DNA of 64,000 nt, taken from positions 273,712,742-273,776,741 of the forward strand of contig OY294067.1 of assembly GCA_958510875.1 (NCBI GenBank), read 5' to 3'. Shown one piece after another: positions 23,461 to 34,262 of this stretch (the first letter of the stretch is position 1; each line of letters starts with the position of its first letter). Position numbers and translations under genes: made by a program. The notes below the pieces were generated by a model. That model made no database searches and was not told the origin of the DNA. It saw nothing but the letters and a program-made list of their open reading frames with translations. The DNA comes from Endomychus coccineus. Taxonomy: Eukaryota > Arthropoda > Insecta > Coleoptera > Endomychidae.

Positions 23461-24270
23461 ATATATAATTCTACTGTACGTGTGTATGTAATTGAACTCC
23501 TCCTAAACGGCTGGACCGATTTGAATGAATTTTTTTGTATGCGTTTGGGTGGGGCTCTGGATGGTTAAGATTCACGAATCAGCCCGGCAGATGGCGCTTC
23601 AGTCGATATCTAGGCTATTTACCTATATAGCTGGACCGATTTGAATTAATTTTTATGCATGCGTTTGGGTGGTGCCCTGGATGGTTTAGATTCACGAATC
23701 AGTCCGGTAGATGGCGCTGCAGTCGGTAGTTAGGTTATTTATCTATATAGCTGAACCGATTTGAATGCATTTTTTTGTATGCGTTTGGGTGGCGCCCTGG
23801 ATGGTTTAGATTCACAAATCAGTCCGGCAGATGGCGCTGCAGTCGGTATCTAGGCTATTTACCTATATAGCTGGACCGATTTGAATGAATTTTTCTTGTA
23901 TGCGTTTGGGTGGCGCCCTGGATGGTTAGGATTCACAAATCAGCCCGGCAGATGGCGCTGCAGTCGGTATCTAGACTATTTACCTATATAGCTGGACCGA
24001 TTTGAATGAATTTTTTCTGTATGCGTTCGGGTGGCGCCCTGGATGATTAAGATTCACAAATCAGCCCGGCAGATGGCGCTGCAGTCGGGATCTAGGTTAT
24101 TGATCCATATAGCTGAACCGATTTGAATGAATTTTTTTGTATGCGTTGGGGTGGTGCCCTGGATGGTTTAGATTCACAAATCAGCCCGGCAGATGACGCT
24201 GCAGTCGGTATCTAGGTTATTTATCTATACTGCAACTAAACGGCTGGATCGACTTCAATGAATTTTTGTG
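23461..24270 (+). repeat. 120-bp minisatellite, six units plus partial (Helitron)
   Basis: Units start at CTGGACCGATTTGAAT at 23511, 23631, 23751, 23871, 23992 and 24113, with a partial unit from 24243; the period is 120-121 bp. Each unit holds GATGGCGCT.CAGTCGGTA and TGGATGGTT.AGATTCAC blocks. The leading ACTCCTCCTAAACGGCTGGA string and the downstream Helitron reading frame suggest these are internal 5' tandem repeats of a Helitron. Confidence 0.9.
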
Positions 24271-24327
24271 TATGCATTCATTCATCCATTCATTTCATTT
24301 ATTTTGTGTATGCATTCATTCAATCCA

Positions 24328-24582
24328 TTTAATTTTTTTGTACGCTGTGTTTTGATATTACATGTATCGCATTTACGTAAATATTGAAAGTATTATATTC
24401 AGATATAAGTTACGTGCATAGGATTTCGTTTATTTCTCGACATTTTAATTTGAGTGTATTATATTAAGTGTGTTTCGTTATTTTGACATTTTAATTTTTT
24501 TGTACGGTGTCTTTTGATATTTCAGGTGCCGCATTTCAGTGAATATCAAGTGTATTATATTCACATATAAGTTACGTATATA
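24328..24582 (+). repeat. direct repeat pair in Helitron leader
   Basis: Two copies of about 92 bp, 24328-24420 and 24490-24582, share TTTAATTTTTTTGTACG, TTTTGATATT and ATATAAGTTACGT blocks. The second copy ends just before the Helitron start codon, so the leader was locally duplicated. Confidence 0.8.
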
Positions 24583-24587
24583 AAACA

Positions 24588-24710
24588 ATGCCACGTCTTC
24601 GTGGACGAGGAGGAAATATTGGTCGACAGACTCGGAATTCACAATTAGTCCAAAACTGTCGTGCAGGACAACGTCTGTCGTGTCCGCCAGTTCAATATAA
24701 ATTATCATGA
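24588..24710 (+). pseudogene. Helitron Rep/helicase N-terminus (truncated)
   Basis: A 40-codon frame opens MPRLRGRGGNIGRQTR and continues NSQLVQNCRAGQRL before a stop. The start of insect Helitron Rep-helicase proteins, which drive rolling-circle transposition, has just this basic MPRxRGRGxxIGRRTR segment followed by alternating Arg/Gln. No rolling-circle or helicase motif follows, so this is the remaining 5' end of a deleted copy. It sits directly after the Helitron-like minisatellite. A MITE lies 78 bp downstream. Confidence 0.75.
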
Positions 24711-24788
24711 ACCTAGGCTTTATAGATTGAAACAATACATTGGATGATTAATTGCACATTTTCGTGTTCGTAATCAACAGTCAGATTA

Positions 24789-25100
24789 AGGTTTCTCTAG
24801 GTCGAACAGTGACATCACGTTTGTCAGTCATATAAGTTCATCAGTGAAACGAGTAGGACGATGATGTCACTGTTCGACCATCTCCGCCAGAGGTATAGAT
24901 ACTCCATTCGGAAATGTTGGTTGTACCACAGAAATAATCATACACAATGCAATTCATTGCTTCAAACATCTCACGAGTCTCAAAGGAATAACATTTCCAA
25001 ATAGGTCATCATCGTCCTACTCGTTGCTTGTTCCACAGATAATCTCATTAGAGAATGAAACAGCTGTCTAGGACTGACACTGTTCGACCTAGAGAAACCT
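24789..25100. mobile_element. MITE-like element with nested inverted repeats
   Basis: A 312-bp segment bounded by 23-bp perfect inverted ends (AGGTTTCTCTAGGTCGAACA...). Inside, the GGTCGAACAGTGACATCA end recurs inverted at about 24875-24892, and CGAGTAGGACGATGAT (near 24857) recurs inverted near 25011-25026, so three inverted repeats overlap. No coding. A target duplication is not evident. It may be a foldback-type non-autonomous transposon. Confidence 0.75.
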
Positions 25101-26101
25101 CAACAAACGGTGTTTCTTTATAGTTTGAATTCTCATTATCATGAAAAATGATAGAAACTAACAAGGGTCGATCAACTACATGTCATAACATAAGCAAACA
25201 AGTATACATATGATAGCCAATAATATTCTGAAGGAGGATATGCTACATCGAGGGGAGAAAATAATAAAATAGAATATTTAATACATGTGACGAAGTTTTT
25301 CTAACAAGTTGAGAAACTAATATATATCTATGAAATAAGTTGGCAACAGCTGGATGTTTTATTGGACTCACTGAAAGATATAATAATACGAATGAAAAAC
25401 TTGTGCCCGTTTTTCTCTGAAATGCTTGGAAGAAATATGTACCTCAATTGAGTTGAGCCAACTGGCTTGAAAATCCGTAATTCAGCAATCATACGTACAA
25501 TAATAACAGACAGCAGCTACTTGTTTTTTCTATTCTTCAATCATTGTGTTGAAAATAACTCGGTTGAACCTAAAAAGAAAGACTATTTAGATAGAATGGT
25601 CCAACTTTCACATCAGCATAATATTATGAATAAAAATACATTGATTAGGCAACTTTGTTATTTCCTTCGATGTGATGTGAATTCCGCTTGATGTAAACTC
25701 CTGTTCAAATGAAAATTAACGAACCACTACTAACTAGAATTGATATTATGTTTTGATTATTGCAAACTCGATCTAGCACTTACATAATATGAATGGAAGT
25801 AATCAAACAATATTGTATTGAAAATGATTTATATTCAATTTAAATTAGATGAATTGAACAGAATTTATTGATCAGATACAAAAAAATCTTCATTTTACAA
25901 AACAACAAAAAATCTGATGATAAAGAAATGGATGATCCCCAATAACGCGCGATACTTCCTCGAACTCTTATATTCGAATACATTCGTCGAGGTAGGTATA
26001 CTATTACGAAGCAATGTGAGAAGTTCCTGAAAAATAAAACAGATGGCTTCGCAATCGAGAATCCTATATGATATTTGTGATTTTCCATCTTTAACTAGAA
26101 C
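25101..26101. other. no gene recognised
   Basis: AT-rich DNA with short frames (74 codons at 25467-25691 plus; 82 at 25840-26088 minus), none with known features. Confidence 0.35.
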
Positions 26102-26285
26102 GCCCATTTTGAAGGATTGCCGAAATCGTATTATTTGGAAGGTATCGAAAAATTAGGAAACGTTGAACGAACTGTATCGGGTTACAAGGAGATTATGTTG
26201 AGAAATAAAATAAGTTTTGACCAAATAAATTATCCCTTGTTTCATTATTCATGGACTTTCCACCTTGCCCTCATAAGTTTGTATG
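26102..26285 (+). pseudogene. mariner transposase C-terminal fragment
   Basis: The plus strand encodes AHFEGLPKSYYLEGIEKLGN, the well-known end of mariner transposases (A.F..L.KS.Y.eGI.kLe.R..kCi...GdYve). The expected ending is changed to VERTVSGYKEI. Downstream, GACCAAATAAAT and CATTGCCCTC-like blocks match the end of the copy at 22960-23285. The open frame runs on to 26512 beyond the mariner part by chance. Confidence 0.8.
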
Positions 26286-26577
26286 TGACACCTAATGATT
26301 CCTCTTTTTGGGTAACTTACTCATCCGTCTTAACCCTTTGGGCATATGCACAGTGTATAGTGACCGACCTTCTAGTTAATCTCAGAATCTTCTATAACAA
26401 ACGGAACTATGAGAAGCTGCATTCGAAGATTCGTATTATTAGTATTAGTAGAGCATTCCTTGGTTCCAGATTATATGCCTTATATAATTATAATCAACTA
26501 AAACGCCTTTAAAACGACTTTTCATCTTCACGACAACCAAACTAGCCCCTCGCATATGATACACAATACATCAATTT

Positions 26578-26768
26578 CAGTTAGTAGGTTTATGCGCAAC
26601 ATTTATATCATACTTTTTAAAACATTTCTCAATTTTCTCTGAAGTCTCCGGAAAGTATGGTTATGTTATCTGGTTATATAACATTACCATATCTTCCGGA
26701 GACCTTACAGAAAATTAAGGAATGTTTAAAAAGAACGATATAAACGTTACGCATAGACCTAATAACTG
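26578..26768. repeat. foldback MITE, about 90-bp arms
   Basis: Near-palindrome of 191 bp. The left arm begins CAGTTAGTAGGTTTATGCGC and the right arm ends GCGTAACG-type reversed, GCATAGACCTAATAACTG. Arms share a TTTATATC block, a TTTTTAAA.CATT block and GTCTCCGGAA near the centre (26665-26690). A transcript would form a long hairpin. No coding. Confidence 0.85.
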
Positions 26769-26927
26769 TGTTTAGAAATATTTTTCAAATATTCTGATGA
26801 TGATCGTGAGACAGAAACGTACGTAAAGACGAGAATAATAAGCATTTATGTGCTAGTGTGACCTATTTCCCGAGAATTTTATATATAATTCATACCTGGG
26901 TCAAGAATCATTATTAATATGCTTATA

Positions 26928-26958
26928 CAGGGTTCCCCATAATAGACTACCCATTTTA
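26928..26958 (+). repeat. mariner left terminal inverted repeat
   Basis: This starts CAGGGTTCCCCATAATAGAC and ends ATTTTA, next to a TA target copy. It matches the right repeat at 30 of 31 positions. Confidence 0.92.
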
Positions 26959-27068
26959 ATATTTGAATTAAAATTTTTTTAGTTAACAAAACAAACTTTT
27001 TATTTTACTAAATTACAGCTAACTCTTTGGGATTTATGATAACTTATAAATATTTGGCTAATTTAATT

Positions 27069-28132
27069 CTAACTTTTAAAAATCACGTCTTCTAAATGAC
27101 CTCCACCAACTTCAACACATTTTTCAATATTAGATAAAAAGTGGTTCATTACACGGCGTAGCAAACCTTCGTCTATTTTCTCAAGTTCTTCACGAATTTT
27201 GACTTTCAGTTCCTCGATTGTACCTGGACGACTCGCAAACACTTTGGCTTTTAAATATTCCCACAGGAAAAAATCGGGTGCCGTTGAGTCGGGGGACCTC
27301 GAAGGCCAAGGCAAATCTCCGAATCGAGAAATGAGTCGGCCATTAAACATTTCTCGCAGGACCCTCATTGAGATTCTGGCGATATAAGCTGTTGCCCCCC
27401 ATCTTGTTGGAATAGTAAGGCATTGGTTAGTTACCCTCGTCTATTTAATTCTGGAATGAGAAATGTCTCTAGCATATTAACGTAGCGCTCGGATGTTACT
27501 GTTACAGCGCGGTTAGTTTCATCCTCAAAAAAATAAGGGCCAATAATACCATAAGATCCTACTCCACACCACACAACAACTTTTGGATTATGGAGGTTCT
27601 GTGTAAAGATTTCACGAGGATTTTCCTTTGACCAGTATCTAAAATTCTGTTTATTGACCATGTCATTCAAATAAAAATTGTGAATTGTTCCTTGATGTAA
27701 ATCCAAAAATTCTTGACAAAATGCTAACCTTGCTTCTTTATCTTGATTGCTGAAGTGCTGTGCCATTTGGTATTTATAGGGATGTAATTTTAAATCCCTT
27801 TGAAGAATTCGATCTAAGCTTCTCTTCGATATTCCTAGGATAAAGGTTTGTCGATTAGCAGACATTTTAGGACTTCTCGTAAACGAAATTCTAACTCGTT
27901 CAATATTTTCTGGTGTACGAACTGCTCTTCGACCTCCAGGCTTCTTCAAATTCTGTACAGAACCATTTTCACGCCAATGACGAACTCATAACTTAACAGT
28001 TTTACGATTTGGCGCGTGACCCCTATTGTTGTTATTAAACTGACGCCGAAATGCACGCCTAACTTCTTCTATCGAATTGCTTCTTATGTAAGTTTCTACA
28101 CAAAACACACGTTGTTGGACTGAGTAATCCAT
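27069..28132 (-). pseudogene. Tc1/mariner transposase, first catalytic motif deleted
   Basis: Cut-and-paste transposase. The start at 28132 (MDYSVQQRVFCVETYIRSNS) gives the N-terminal helix-turn-helix region. A TGA interrupts at about 27990. The frame continues through KKPGGRRAVRTPENIERVRI and SKRSLDRILQRDLKLHPYK. The first Asp motif (SDEAHF in relatives) is missing: the text goes from FLDLHQGTIHNFY straight to LNDMVNKQNFRYW, as if about eight codons were cut out in frame. VVVWCGVGSYGIIGPYFFED, a TAA at about 27449, and FQQDG (second Asp) follow. A frameshift in a G run near 27403 then leads to SPDSTAPDFFLWEYLKAKV (third Asp). The spacing of second and third Asp, about 41 residues, resembles the DD41D group. 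Confidence 0.9.
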
Positions 28133-28366
28133 GAAAATTCAAACGGATGTTGAAATAATGTCTCAAAGCAAAAAAATTAAGTAATTATTGATGGAAACTA
28201 ACAAACTTCTCGTAGAAAAATGGTGTTCCACGAAATTATTAATTTAAAATTTATTTGTGACAGGCGCCTACTTGATTCATAATTCACTCAAATCCCAAAG
28301 ACAACAGAAGATAATCCCACAGAGAACAACCTATTTAGTTATCTCGTACGGAATTTATTAATAATA

Positions 28367-28397
28367 TAAAATGGGTAGTCTATTATGGGGAACCCAG
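28367..28397 (-). repeat. mariner right terminal inverted repeat
   Basis: Reverse complement reads CTGGGTTCCCCATAATAGAC and continues to ATTTTA; the second TA copy follows at 28398-28399. Confidence 0.92.
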
Positions 28398-28399
28398 TA

Positions 28400-29207
28400 T
28401 AAGCTTTTTTGATAAGAAATTTCAGGAATCAACATCTGAAAAGTTTTACATTACCTACTTACGTAATATCAATGTGATCTGATTTTTTCAATTAACTTTT
28501 TCCATGTTTCCTACAGTTCGCTAAATTTTGTTATAAATTTCAATTTGTCTGCATTATTTACCCAGTATGAAACATTCCTCAAATGAAACATTTTCAACAT
28601 AATATTTTTACGTAGGTATTATTATTAAGTTAGGAAGAATTCTAATTATTTCAACTTTTACATCATAGTTTGTCTCACAATTTTGATTATTTCATCCTTA
28701 TTTCTTCTCATTTCTCGAAGTAATGTAACGAAGATGAGAACTGAGTTCTTACATTTGAAAAGTTCTGAAAATTCCATGACTTATTTCGTTTTGTTTAATT
28801 TTTTGGTGAATGATGTCCATCTTCTGGGTTTTGAGAATGCTAGTAAAAAATTCATCCATTGAATATTCGATCCGAAACAGTTTTTTTCTCGGACATCTCT
28901 AATGTGAAAATTGAACTGGAACAGCATTTCATTTTCTCATTCATCCACTCATTTTATTTTCAGAGTACGAGCAATATCTCAAGATCTCATGGAAAGACTA
29001 TCAAATAGAGGCCTCTATAGGAGGCTAAATACTTTTCAAGACGATTTTTGGTTTTGGGATATGCAGTGAAGCTGCCGTTCGATGTAAAAGAAAAACTCAA
29101 GAGACCAAATTTGTTAAGAAAGGATGGAATTCAAGAAAAATTGTTTTGTCCAAAGACGCAATGATGTACCATTTATTTCAAACAAATAAATCAGGGGCTT
29201 GTGCGTA
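28400..29207. other. no gene recognised
   Basis: AT-rich, unassigned; it borders the TSD of the LINE that follows. Confidence 0.35.
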
Positions 29208-30451
29208 CGAACGCCATTTTTTTTTTTTTTGTGGAGGTGAAGAAAACCCTTTATGGGGAGGTTATGAGCCTGTAAATCTCAAGGTCTACTGTGAGAGTCA
29301 ACCTACCAGGCATACTCACTAAAAACTTCACCCCCTTTGTAGGCTTGTCTGGCTATTGCCTCCGGTGACACTTAGGCCTACTGGCCCATTGTATCTCGCC
29401 TATGTTTCGTTTGTTTACGGTATCCACTCAAGTATTTCTGTACCTTGTACGAGTTTGTACAAGTCCTTTACAGGGTGGGAACTGTATAATTCTGGTTCGC
29501 CGTTAGGCTTTCCAAAAATTGACTGTCGTTTGCGATCAAGCGCCTGGCATTTACACAGTATGTGTGTCACTGTTTCTGTATCCTTACCGCAAACTCTGCA
29601 TGTCAGGTTTCCATTGTACAGTCCCATTTTGGTTAGGTGCCCTTCTACTGGCGCATGACCAGTCATGAGCCCTATTACGACTTTTAGTTTTTCCCTATTT
29701 AGTGCTAATAGTTCTGTCGTTCTTTTGTTACACGGGGCATTGATGTATTTCTTCCCATGTGCGTTTCCTGTGATTTTTTCCCAGTATTTTTGTGGTTTTC
29801 CATGATCCAGTCTTCTACAGACCTTCGTGCTGTACGTTTTGGTACCCCCGTGGTCTGTTCTGGATCTGGAACGTTCTCTGACCCTCTTTTTGCAAGTTCG
29901 TCAGCTTTTTCGTTGCCTGTCGTTCCCTGATGTCCCGGCACCCAAGACAGCTCAACGCGGTTTCGGTCTGTCAGTATGTCAAGTTCTTTTTTGCAAGTCC
30001 ATACCAGACGGGATGTCACTTCCTGACTTTTCATTGCCTTAAGTGCAGCCTGACTGTCTGTCAATATGTGGATCTGCTCATCATCGATGCCTCTCCGATT
30101 GTTTTCCTTGACACATCGGAGGATTGCATATACCTCTGCTTGGAAGACAGAGGTGTGTTCACCTAATGAATAGCTCAAGCCAGTCTCTGGATTTCTTGAG
30201 TATACTCCTGCACCTGCACCTTTTTCAGTCTTAGACCCGTCTGTATACCAGATCTTTCCATGTAGAATGTCGTTCAGGTTTGTATGTTCCCATTCAGTCC
30301 TTTTTGGTATTGATACCCTGAATGTGTTGTTGAAAGAGTATCGCTTTGGGATGTGATCTGTTCTCATGCCTAGCACGTCCCTGGTAACGATTTTCATGAT
30401 ACTCATGTGTCCTGGCCCAATGTGAATATTTTCCAGTGAACGCGAACGCCA
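29208..30451 (-). mobile_element. 5'-truncated LINE with 9-bp target duplication
   Basis: The minus-strand element runs from about 30442 to an A-tail (T run at 29217-29231). CGAACGCCA occurs on both sides (29208-29216 and 30443-30451), giving a 9-bp target duplication. It contains the RT-RNase H linker, a well-preserved RNase H, the C-terminal Cys/His region and a 3' UTR (29420 to 29232). The clean duplication and tail suggest a fairly recent insertion. Its 3' UTR resembles the tail of the SINE at 38203-38515. Confidence 0.9.
29415..30442 (-). pseudogene. LINE ORF2 C-terminal part: RNase H and Cys/His knuckle
   Basis: After the linker (GMRTDHIPKRYSFN.TFRVSIPKR), RNase H is complete with all acids in place: WYTDGSKTEKGAGAGVY, SVFQAEVYAI, HILTDSQAALKAM, and LSWVPGHQGTTGNEKADELA. 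This domain would remove template RNA during target-primed reverse transcription. Near 29745 one frameshift separates RNase H from the C-terminal part (NREKLKVVIGLMTGHAPVEG, then LTCRVCGKDTETVTHILCKC). The start of ORF2, with endonuclease and RT, is absent because of 5' truncation. The best-preserved LINE protein in the window. Confidence 0.9.
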
Positions 30452-32339
30452 CTGGTTCAAGAACGAAAACATCTGCTAATGAAAAAAGACTTCCTGCAAC
30501 CTAGATACAACATACCAAAATTTAAGGGTATCTAAAGGGGTTTCCGATATATTAGTAAAAATTCGATTTTTAAAATTTTAACACCCTGTAGATCGGAACG
30601 GAAGCACTTTAGATCAGAGATGAGGGATCACATCCTTATATTTTTCAGACTAGTTAGGAAACACCCTGTATATTCTTTGAAATTCAATATTCGTCGTCGT
30701 ATTAGCTGGGGATTAACTTATTCAGAGATTCTACGTCAGGACGGGATAGATTAGTAGAATCCGTGAATTGAGTCACGTATTTAATATATTATATATATGG
30801 ATTCCTGCTAGTACAATTGAATATGATGCTATGTGGAGAGTACGAGCAAGAGTCTTCATTTCGTTCCACGCATACCATACATGATTATATTATACGTATG
30901 GTAAACATGAAACTGCAATATCTAATCTCCTTTTTCCATTCATGTAACTGAAACTAAGAATTTCTTATATTAAACTTTTCTCTGTTATGATATCCTGCTA
31001 GATGAATGTACATTTATTTTCAAGTTCAAGTTCGTTGTTAAACCTATGTTATTTTCCCATTCTCAGCAAGCGTTCAAATATTCTAAAACTTCGTCCCTTT
31101 GATTTCAGCTTCGTGTAGGCAGTAAGAAGTTACGTCGAAAATGTTATCTCCTTCCATAGAACCGGATTGTTCTACAGATTCTGAGCCAGAATGATGAGAT
31201 GGTATTTCCCCTGCTTCAAAACAGGTTCGTAAGACAAATGCCTTACAGGGTTGACAAATATTTATTGAGCTGCTTCCGGTCATACGGCGACGTATTTATG
31301 AACTATGAGGGTTGTAAGGAATTCACGGAATTGGATTGTTTATTATTAAATGAAATGTATTTTTAGATATAAGATATAAATACAGTCTGTCTGGTTGGTT
31401 ATGAAACAATTAATTGGTATTCTTGACCCCAATTTGAAATACAACATTGACACTTGTTTTGTTCATACAAAAGGATAGGAAAATGTGGAAAATTCAATAT
31501 TATAAGCAAACAAAAAATATTCACATGAAAACAGAACATGACATAAGAACTTGTATTGAATATCTCTAGCTGTATATTTATTATAATTTGGGTATAATCT
31601 AGTGTTCTTGGACCATTTGTCATTAAAGTGTATGTTACTGAAATGAAACATCTGAGCGATTTCGAAGTTGCAAGAGCCGTAACTTCCATGAAATAATTTT
31701 CTTCACATCTTCAAAAACAGTCTTTCAATTCTAAACCAGTTGAGATATCTGGTTTGGAATCGCCACTGGACGGAATTCGGCATGATATTTCTGGATGCTG
31801 ATGGCAACTCGGTGAGCGATAGCGGGATGAAGCCCGTGAAATTTGGGCCCGCATTTTGAAATACGGTTAATTTTTTTTTATACAATTTTTGAGATATTTT
31901 TCATCCTTTACTCATTAGTGTATCACATGTAATGGTTCGATTACGTTCCACCAGTAAACCTGCATTGAAGAAAAAGGAGTGAAATTGGGCAGGCTTATGC
32001 TTGAGCAGAACCAAAAGTTGGCGTTGACATGTGTTTCATTATTGAAAGAAAAACAAAATAATGACAAACGATATATTATCTTGAATAGACATCTGCGAAC
32101 AGCTAAATGCCCATTGCGAAATTTGTATTGTAAAAATAGAGCCTTATTGAAGAAAAAGTTGATGATTCATCAAAAACAGAACGCCGGATACAAACTACAT
32201 TGAAATAAAACAGGAAATCAATAAATTGGGTTTTTACCAAACATGTGAATGACCGTTTGATTGCGAAATTCTTACATCGTTCAACCAAAACTGTATCTAT
32301 TACCGCTTCCGATGTCCCCTTGATATACTGGTCAAACCA
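30452..32339. other. no gene recognised
   Basis: Unassigned. Two AACACCCTGTA strings (near 30580 and 30660) look like ends of a small DNA transposon, but are in the same orientation. Frames at 31399-31689 (minus) and 31979-32203 (plus) have no known content. Confidence 0.35.
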
Positions 32340-33634
32340 TATGTATGTACTGTGCTAGACATGAGGGTGACCTCATAGGTTCTTTCTTACGCGGTGATGT
32401 AGCTACAAAATCAGTCAAATTTTTTAAATTTGGGAAACGTTCGGTATACAGTCTGGACTCACCGCCTTGGCATCACCAATATTGTTGCAGGCTATCGTCG
32501 ACTCTTCTTCCGAGATTGGCATGGCATCGGAGTGACGAGTGGCCAGCATATCTATGGAATGAGGGTGTCCCGGTTGTTCTGGGAACAGGGTGATAGTGAT
32601 ACCGTTGGTATCTTAGGATGGAGTGACGAGGTGATGTGGGGCCCTGCAAGGGGGCCCTCTGGGGTTGTTGAGTCCGATTAGCTAGCTCTGGAACAGAATA
32701 TACACAGACAGGACCACTGGGCCCTGTTCATTACTGCAGGCTATACTAACAGTGGATAAATACAGAGGGTGCTGAAAATGGGGCGATGCTGAGTCTGCGT
32801 AGACTGGTATACCATGTATACACAGCGCGTAGGGTGAGACAGAGATCTATTGTTCGGAATGCACACAATACATAAGGTTCACTGGTCACTAGGTAAGTTT
32901 GTTGCACTGATCCATATACCAGAAGTATATGTAAAGTTCGGAGCAAATTATGGCTAAGTTATATTTGTACAGCCCTATGTTCAGTCAGTTACACAATAGA
33001 GTGACGGAATAATAGCGAAAGCACAATAATTCATTGGATAAATAAAACGACAAGTTACATGAACAAGAACACAAGCAGAGCGAGCAAGTAGCGTGGGAGG
33101 AGTAGATCGTGGGGCGATGAACAGTCGGACTGTGCGAGATGGCGAGACTGCTGGGGCCTGCAGATCCGGCGGACGAGTCGAAGTCAACGGCGAGCACTAA
33201 GGATCAGCAAAGTTACGTCCTTTGGGGAGCATAGCCTCCGGCTAATGAAGCGAAGAAAAGCGATTTGGAGCTTTTGCCTTGGTAGGGGGCTCGTCAGAAA
33301 GCGGTCAATGGAGTCAGCAGAAGTTCGAAGCGGAGAAGCGATCAGGTGGCTTAGCCTTGGTAGGGACCATAACAGAAAGCTTATGCGATGCAGATCTAGG
33401 GCGAAGCTAGCAATGCATACAATGCTGGATTTGAAGGTCATATCCGTCACAGACGGATCGAGGGAACATGGCGACTTGTAACTGAACGACCACCCCGTGG
33501 CCGACGAGGGAGCGACGGGTTGATGTATGACGGGTGACTTATCGGCCATCTTACGGCCGACAAGAGAGTGATGCGGCGGTGATGTCAGTAAGTTACGAGA
33601 TGACAAACGTATTTCTCAATCTGTAATTTGTTGG
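32340..33634. other. GC-richer block of unknown origin
   Basis: Clearly richer in G and C than its neighbours. It contains an imperfect tandem duplication: GAAGCGAAGAAAAGCGAT..GCCTTGGTAGG at about 33246-33300 recurs near 33329-33372. Open frames on both strands (for example 33184-33606 minus, 140 codons) overlap each other and have no motif. It could be the untranslated or LTR part of a retroelement, but I cannot show this. Confidence 0.4.
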
Positions 33635-34262
33635 CTGGTATCAGTAGCTATCCATCTAAACAGAGTTGGGATGGCGGAACCACGGAACACCTTTTCTGTC
33701 CGGTCATTACTGTTTCATATGATTTCTCCCAGGGGTCTATGTTGACCATATCACATAGCTCACTTCAGCTGCGGTGCTTGCTATTCTTGATGGCTCTCTT
33801 CAGAATCCCCCTTCCCTGGTTGTATCGTAGTTCCAGGGCTTCGTGGTTCTCAAGACCTCGTGTGTGCTATGCCTGTCACCGGGTACGGTAACATCGAGCC
33901 TGGATTTCGGCGATTTCCTCATATCACTAGTATACTGGTGCGTTGCCATTGCTTCTGGGTACCTTCTTCATAGCTGCGTTGCAGGCATCAGAGATCAGTG
34001 ACATGAGCTGCGTGGACATGTCCTCAAAAGAGACTGTGCTGTATTTTTTTACATCATGACCATGACTGTTTCGCGGTCGAAGGACTTGGCATTACATTTG
34101 GCTGGTGCTTAAAACTCTCTTGTTCTCCGTCCACTTTGTGCACCATTTTCGAAGATGGTGATCACTATGTTAGTAGTAGTCACTGACATGACATCACGTA
34201 ACTCGAGGATATATGCTCTCACTTTCAAAAGGTAGGTCTATAATGGAGATATTGCCTCCATA
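33635..34262 (-). pseudogene. LINE fragment, endonuclease end and EN-RT linker
   Basis: The minus strand reads GGNISIIDLPFESESIYPRV, like the end of a LINE apurinic-type endonuclease (SIIDLTF.S..L...I). It then shows KCNAKSFDRETVMVM in the W...R.D.E.L segment, and later EALELRYNQGRGILKRAIKN, SKHRS and ELCDMVNIDPWEKSYETVM. The latter is the R..LKRAIR.SK...W.ELC..V..DPWG..YK.V block that precedes the RT. Many frame changes. This part of the LINE is not present in the other copies of the window. Confidence 0.8.

Larger units (their letters stand above)
26928..28397 (-). mobile_element. complete Tc1/mariner-type transposon
   Basis: A 1,470-bp element with 31-bp terminal inverted repeats that differ at one base (CAGGGTTCCCC.. 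left, CTGGGTTCCCC.. right). It is flanked by TA on both sides (26926-26927 and 28398-28399), the target duplication of the superfamily. One transposase gene lies on the minus strand. Intact ends but a broken gene make it non-autonomous now, though it could in principle be recognised by a related transposase. Confidence 0.93.

Noticed and set aside
29356..30166. Plus-strand frames over the LINE at 29208-30451
   Set aside because: Antisense to the RNase H and Cys/His coding region.
33184..33606. 140-codon minus-strand frame in the GC-richer block
   Set aside because: Overlapped by frames on the other strand; composition and text do not suggest a protein.
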